Shown one piece after another: positions 60,060-64,000 of a stretch of 64,000 nucleotides of DNA. Under the pieces are notes generated by a model, which was given only the letters and a program-made list of their open reading frames with translations, did no database searches and had not been told where the DNA came from. The translations under genes and the position numbers were made by a program. Source of the DNA: Echinococcus granulosus (taxonomy: Eukaryota > Platyhelminthes > Cestoda > Cyclophyllidea > Taeniidae); assembly GCF_000524195.1 (NCBI RefSeq), contig NW_020170421.1, positions 10,500 to 74,499 of the forward strand, read 5' to 3'. The first letter of the stretch is position 1; every line of letters begins with the position of its first letter.

Positions 60060-60132
60060 GGTAACGTGTGGCTCTGAGAAGGTGGTCAAATCTACTACCA
60101 CCGTGTTTGCTCCTGAGACGGATAATTACTGA
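60060..60132 (+). CDS. Possible terminal exon
   Basis: A very good acceptor (TTTGATTTTCTTGCCCCAG) is followed by ATGGTAACGTGTGGCTCTGA..., open for 23 codons to TGA (60,130-60,132). The opposite strand is also open here, so orientation is not settled. No upstream plus-strand exon was found to join it. Confidence 0.2.
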
Positions 60133-61349
60133 CTTAGAAAATTGTTTATAATACCAGACCGTTTTATGGGCATTGGGGTGGACGAGGCGTGGAGCTATAA
60201 ATTAGGGTCTCTTGATTGGAGGTTTTTTTAACCTCAATGTAGAATTAGCCCATATTCATCTGGTGGCAACACATCTGGATATCGTTGGGGTGACTATAAG
60301 AAGGAGAAAAGGAAGCGTAAGAAATCCAATTATTCGTCTTCGTTTCTTTATAGCTTAACAAAATATTAAAGAATGTCATCGCTACTACCTTAATTTCAGA
60401 AGGTGACATTAAGCCATCATCTTTTTTCCACAGTATTAGTGTTTTGTGTTCCAAGCATTGAATGCAAAAATTATTTATTAGGCGAAACCTATCATAACGC
60501 TCTGTTTAAAAATGAATTACTGCTTTATCGCTAGGCCTGGTAGTACCACCGCCAAGCACTTCGCCATTAATGTTAAGGTTTGAGAAGGTAGAAAGCAACC
60601 TACCTTCATGACAGTGTAGTGGGATTTAGGTTTTCTTGTGTTTTACATGTTGTGACACGAAATTGATAGTGAAACAGTTATGGTACTTTGAGAGGCAAAT
60701 CAGCTGGTAACTAATTTCCACTAATAAAGTATTTGGCTATTAAAGCGGACGGTCTTCACTGTTGTTTACATTGGTCTTCAACCCTGACATTGGATGGCAG
60801 AAGAAACAGAGTATCATTATGGAAGATCGAGGCTTGTATTCTCTTGAGAGGAATCGGCTGACTTGGGACCTGGAAATAGTGTGTTGCAAAATGAACACAT
60901 TTCGTAATTGTTTATTAGTTTATTTTGACGTTTAAACAATTAACGATTATACGCTTGCAGCCACTTCGGAAGTGGTATATTTTTTAAGCTTTGATTCAAA
61001 ATATTTATCCTGCGTTCACCTCAGTTGCTTATGTCAGGGAAGCTATTTCCAAAACATGATATGATTTTCTTCTCAGGGGCCAATCACTAAGTCTACCCTG
61101 TTTAGGACATAAAAAACCATAATGTAACAAAATGGAGAAGTTTCTCTTCAACTTTAATGCTAGATAAAAGATTGAGTAGCATCTTATTGGATTTGAATAT
61201 TGTAAAGTAAAATTTGCAGTTTTTTAACACGGTTCGCTTTGATTCTCCACTCCTGGGAATGAGGAAAATTACGCAGAATCCGTAAAACGAGAAGTAAAAG
61301 ATGGTGATTTGGTTTTTTAACAGAAGTGATTATGCATTCATAGGGTAAT

Positions 61350-61560
61350 TAGCATGAGTTATAAACAGTAAACAGGATGCTGTGTCGATCATTCTTTGAA
61401 GAGGCGGATACGGCGTCAGAAGTGATCAATGTCACCCTTTTCTGGTGCGTGCCAACGACCTGCCATTGTGTGAAAATTGATGTATCTTCGTACCAAGCGA
61501 TGCGCATGATGCTTGGTGGGTTAGAGGGGAAAATGGAATCGTTCTTAGCTAACACATTCC
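61350..61560 (-). CDS. Weak candidate exon
   Basis: The minus-strand frame reads PPSIMRIAWYEDTSIFTQWQ, then VVGTHQKRVTLITSDAVSAS. I-x-W-Y-x-D followed by R-V-T-L-I-x-S-D-A is suggestive of C and E strands of an immunoglobulin-like fold. The plus strand is open too (69 codons). No firm splice sites. Confidence 0.25.
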
Positions 61561-61679
61561 CCTATCTTTTTTCCGAATATCGTTAGCTAGTTTTTGAATC
61601 TATCTGATTTAAAATCATAAAAAATCAAAAAACAACAAACGAAGCTGAACTTTTACTAACCTCTTTCTGTTTTGGTTAA

Positions 61680-62310
61680 TGGTAGAAGGCTAGTGGCAGC
61701 GGAAAGCGAACTTAATGCTAAAGGACAACTGCACTAATTTCTATTACCGAGAGGCAAACGTTAACATGGTGGAAGAAGAGCATAGGCTGTGGATGGGAAA
61801 GTCGATGAACATCCTTAGCAGAAGGGTTTAAATTGCCATTTACCTTTAGAAACTACTTCACCCCGTACTCCGCAGTCAAGTTATTGACAACTGGAGGGAC
61901 ACTAACCGTGTCGAGGAAGTATGTTGCGGAGCTGTCTAGATTGCCTCTTTGATGATGGCACTTAAATGTACACGCGATAATTCCTCCACGTCTCTAGTAA
62001 TTTGATACAGCCCTGAGATATGAGTAGGAACTGGAAAACTATTTAAACTCCGTCCTTCCTTAAATGACTGCTTTAAGATCAGTGTCCTTACAGCTACCGA
62101 TAGACATAGGTGGTGGGCTACACATTCCACGTTTTCCATTACAGTTCCCGAACAGGATGAAACTCCAGATTCAGTGGGATTGCCAAGTGTTGTGGCTGTC
62201 AAATACCTTCTCAGGTAAACGAAAATTTGATGGATGATGAGGTTGGTTCGTGGGTGTATTTCTCACGGCACCGAATACGCTGTGATGGTCGACGCGCGCG
62301 GTTGATCAAA
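61680..62310 (-). repeat. Longer repeat L, copy 2
   Basis: Second member of the pair with 52,690-53,330. The minus frame 61,936-62,202 is open for 88 codons here but broken in the other copy, so this copy is less decayed. It reads TATTLGNPTESGVSSCSGTV and later VPTHISGLYQITRDVEELSR. No family recognised. Confidence 0.5.
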
Positions 62311-62344
62311 GTGAACATTGGGGGCGTTGAAGTAGCTGTGTAAT

Positions 62345-62535
62345 ATTTTGGTTATTTTTTTATTCTTTGTTTTGGTTTTGCCGACACTTAAGGCTCTGCC
62401 TTTGTGCGTCCGCTCGCTGGCATGGCCTTTGGGTCATGGCAATAGCGCTTCAGCCTTTCTGCACGTTGGCATTGCATATTCTGTCCTAGTACTATTTCAC
62501 CTTTCGACTTCAGGAAAGACTCGGTGCCCTACAAT
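62345..62535 (+). repeat. Interspersed repeat (copy 8)
   Basis: Well preserved: TTTGTTTTGGTTTTGCCGAC, AAGGCTCTGCCTTTGTGCG, TGGCATGGCCTTTGGGTCAT, TTCTGTCCTAGTACTATTTC and CTTCAGGAAAGACTCGGTGC. It sits about 40 bases after longer repeat L copy 2, as copy 4 does after L copy 1. Confidence 0.7.
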
Positions 62536-62539
62536 ACAA

Positions 62540-63565
62540 TGAATTTGTTTTGATTAAGATCTTGACTTAAAAAGCGAACAGACTATGGATGAACTACACT
62601 TTTAGAAAATGCTATTTATGAAGACTTTCAAAGCATATTCCCTTTATTCCTATATACACCAACAAAAGTGCACATTCCTTTTTCTACAGGCTTATAAATA
62701 TCCTCCCTTTGATGTTCATTTTCCATACTATATTAAATGTCAGGTTATTAGTTAATTCCTCAACGAATACCAAGCAAGTAGAGAAGAAACGCTTTTCGTT
62801 GTTAGATTAATCACTAAAGTAGGATTTTGACTACTCCTATCGGGGTATCACAAAGTGAAACATAGTGCCAGGTTAGTCCCTCTAAGTACAATAAATCATC
62901 TTTTGGGGGCAAAAGTTATAATTCCTGTGATTGGCCATACTTCCTAGATAGCAAGCCTATAAGCTGAAGAAAGCGGTGAGTGAGAAAATACCTTTAATCT
63001 CCGAGGAGGAGGTTACGAAAACTAATTCCTTCTTAAAGTTCTGCCTCCCCCTTTTAAGCTGGATATTATATCGTCAAACAGTCACTCCTCTCAACGAAAG
63101 AATTTGAAACCGGAAGGAGATGGAAAATAACTCGCAAAACCTACCTTTTACCACTTAACTACTTTGTTTAAACACGCAACTTGGCAAGCATTTTGGATTC
63201 ATATTCAGTGTTGCTGTTTGATCAAAGCAGTAGCATTTGTTGTCATGTCACCTTTTCTAGTTGCAACTGACATTTTATTTAAATGCTCCTTAGACTCCAC
63301 ATGAAAGCGCTTTATATCAGACGAAATAAATGGCAGTGGATTTTCGCTTTGTGCTACAAATTTGTTAAGATCGTAACAGTAAAGACGGTGAACAAATATT
63401 AATTTGTCTGACTGCAGGATTTATGTTACTTTAAATTCCTGCGATTTAACTAATGGTTAGCCACAAAATCTTTTACGAGCTAGGTATAAGTCGTCTTACC
63501 TTTTTATTCTTTTTTTAATAAATAGAACAACCTGCGAAGGCTAATTGGGCAGTTCATAATAGGAT
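62540..63565. other. No gene recognised
   Basis: AT-rich stretch between two oppositely oriented copies of the 200-base repeat, with no long open frame or recognisable domain. Confidence 0.5.
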
Positions 63566-63569
63566 ACAA

Positions 63570-63775
63570 ATTTACTGTAGCGGCTCGAACCTTTCCTCAA
63601 GGCGAAGAAGACAAGATACTGGGGCAGAATAGGCACTGTCGACGTACAGAAGGGCGGGTGAGCTACTTACATAGCGTAGAGGCCATTTTTCGCAGCAAAA
63701 GTACAGAAGTGGAGCCCTTGTGTGACAGCAAAACCAAAAGAAAGAGTTCACCAAATAATTAAAGTCTTACATTAC
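63570..63775 (-). repeat. Interspersed repeat (copy 9, inverted)
   Basis: CTCGAACCTTTCCTCAAGGC, GAAGACAAGATACTGGGGCA and GAATAGGCACTGTCGACGTA, ending in CACCAAATAATTAAAGTCTT, which is the fullest example of the inverted tail. Beyond it, to 64,000, nothing was recognised. Confidence 0.65.
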
Positions 63776-64000
63776 CTCTTTAAGATGTTTAAAATGCTTG
63801 CAGCTCCTGTCCTTAGGCCAGAATTTAAACCTCGATATCTACTTAGTAACAGATTCTTCATGACATAATACCTTAAGATATGTGGCTAGACGAAAGGTTA
63901 CAAATTGTTGTTAGGTTTTCATCTGTCAAACGTAATTTGCCTTGGTGTCCCGGAAAGTAGCAAAAGAAAGGAATGTAGAGGTATTACTCGTGGTACTTAC

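Noticed and set aside
46470..63775. Calling the 200-base repeat a SINE
   Set aside because: No A- and B-box promoter pair, no A-rich tail and no target-site duplication were found by eye.

Overview
The window is eukaryotic DNA. Genes are broken by GT-AG introns, there is no operon structure, and most of the sequence is degraded repeats and Ty3/gypsy-type retroelement remains. It is probably an animal genome; a flatworm, for instance a tapeworm, is my guess from the general look of the DNA and the retroelement, and nothing here proves it. I worked by eye only, so repeat boundaries are good to about 20-50 bases.

Layout. 1-2,100: no gene seen. 2,110-5,180 (minus): a decayed gypsy element (gag, protease, start of reverse transcriptase, tail of pol, LTR-like end). 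5,200-8,080: non-coding. 8,202-12,536 (plus): the one convincing multi-exon gene. Its exons encode a RING finger, a B-box, an alpha-helical coiled-coil-like stretch and then two clear RRM RNA-binding domains plus a third divergent one. Splice phases allow one continuous RING-B-box-coiled-coil-RRM protein, a TRIM/RNA-binding fusion, although one frame break and one in-frame TAG mean it could also be two genes or a decaying one. 16,910-19,530 (plus): a mutated copy of that gene without the helical exons. 19,560-27,690: an inverted copy of about 2,110-9,080, carrying the first two RING exons (minus) and the same gypsy element (now plus). 28,090-28,790 (minus): a third relic, with RRM2, an intron and RRM3. 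29,050-30,480 (plus): a third gypsy remnant.

30.5-46 kb has no convincing gene. It holds a direct duplication (33.1-36.4 kb and 38.8-42.3 kb). Each copy carries a promoter-like CCAAT-CCAAT-TATAAAAG module with identical spacing, followed by short hairpin-forming repeats, one of which shows a compensatory base change. 46-64 kb is scattered with about nine copies of a roughly 200-base interspersed repeat, plus a pair of longer repeats at 52.7 and 61.7 kb. A few weak candidate exons, possibly immunoglobulin- or MAM-like on the minus strand, lie at 56-62 kb.

The main point of interest is a small family of linked RING/B-box/RRM loci spread by segmental duplication, with only the copy at 8.2-12.5 kb largely open. 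If the fusion is real, it would pair a ubiquitin-ligase module with RNA recognition in one chain.
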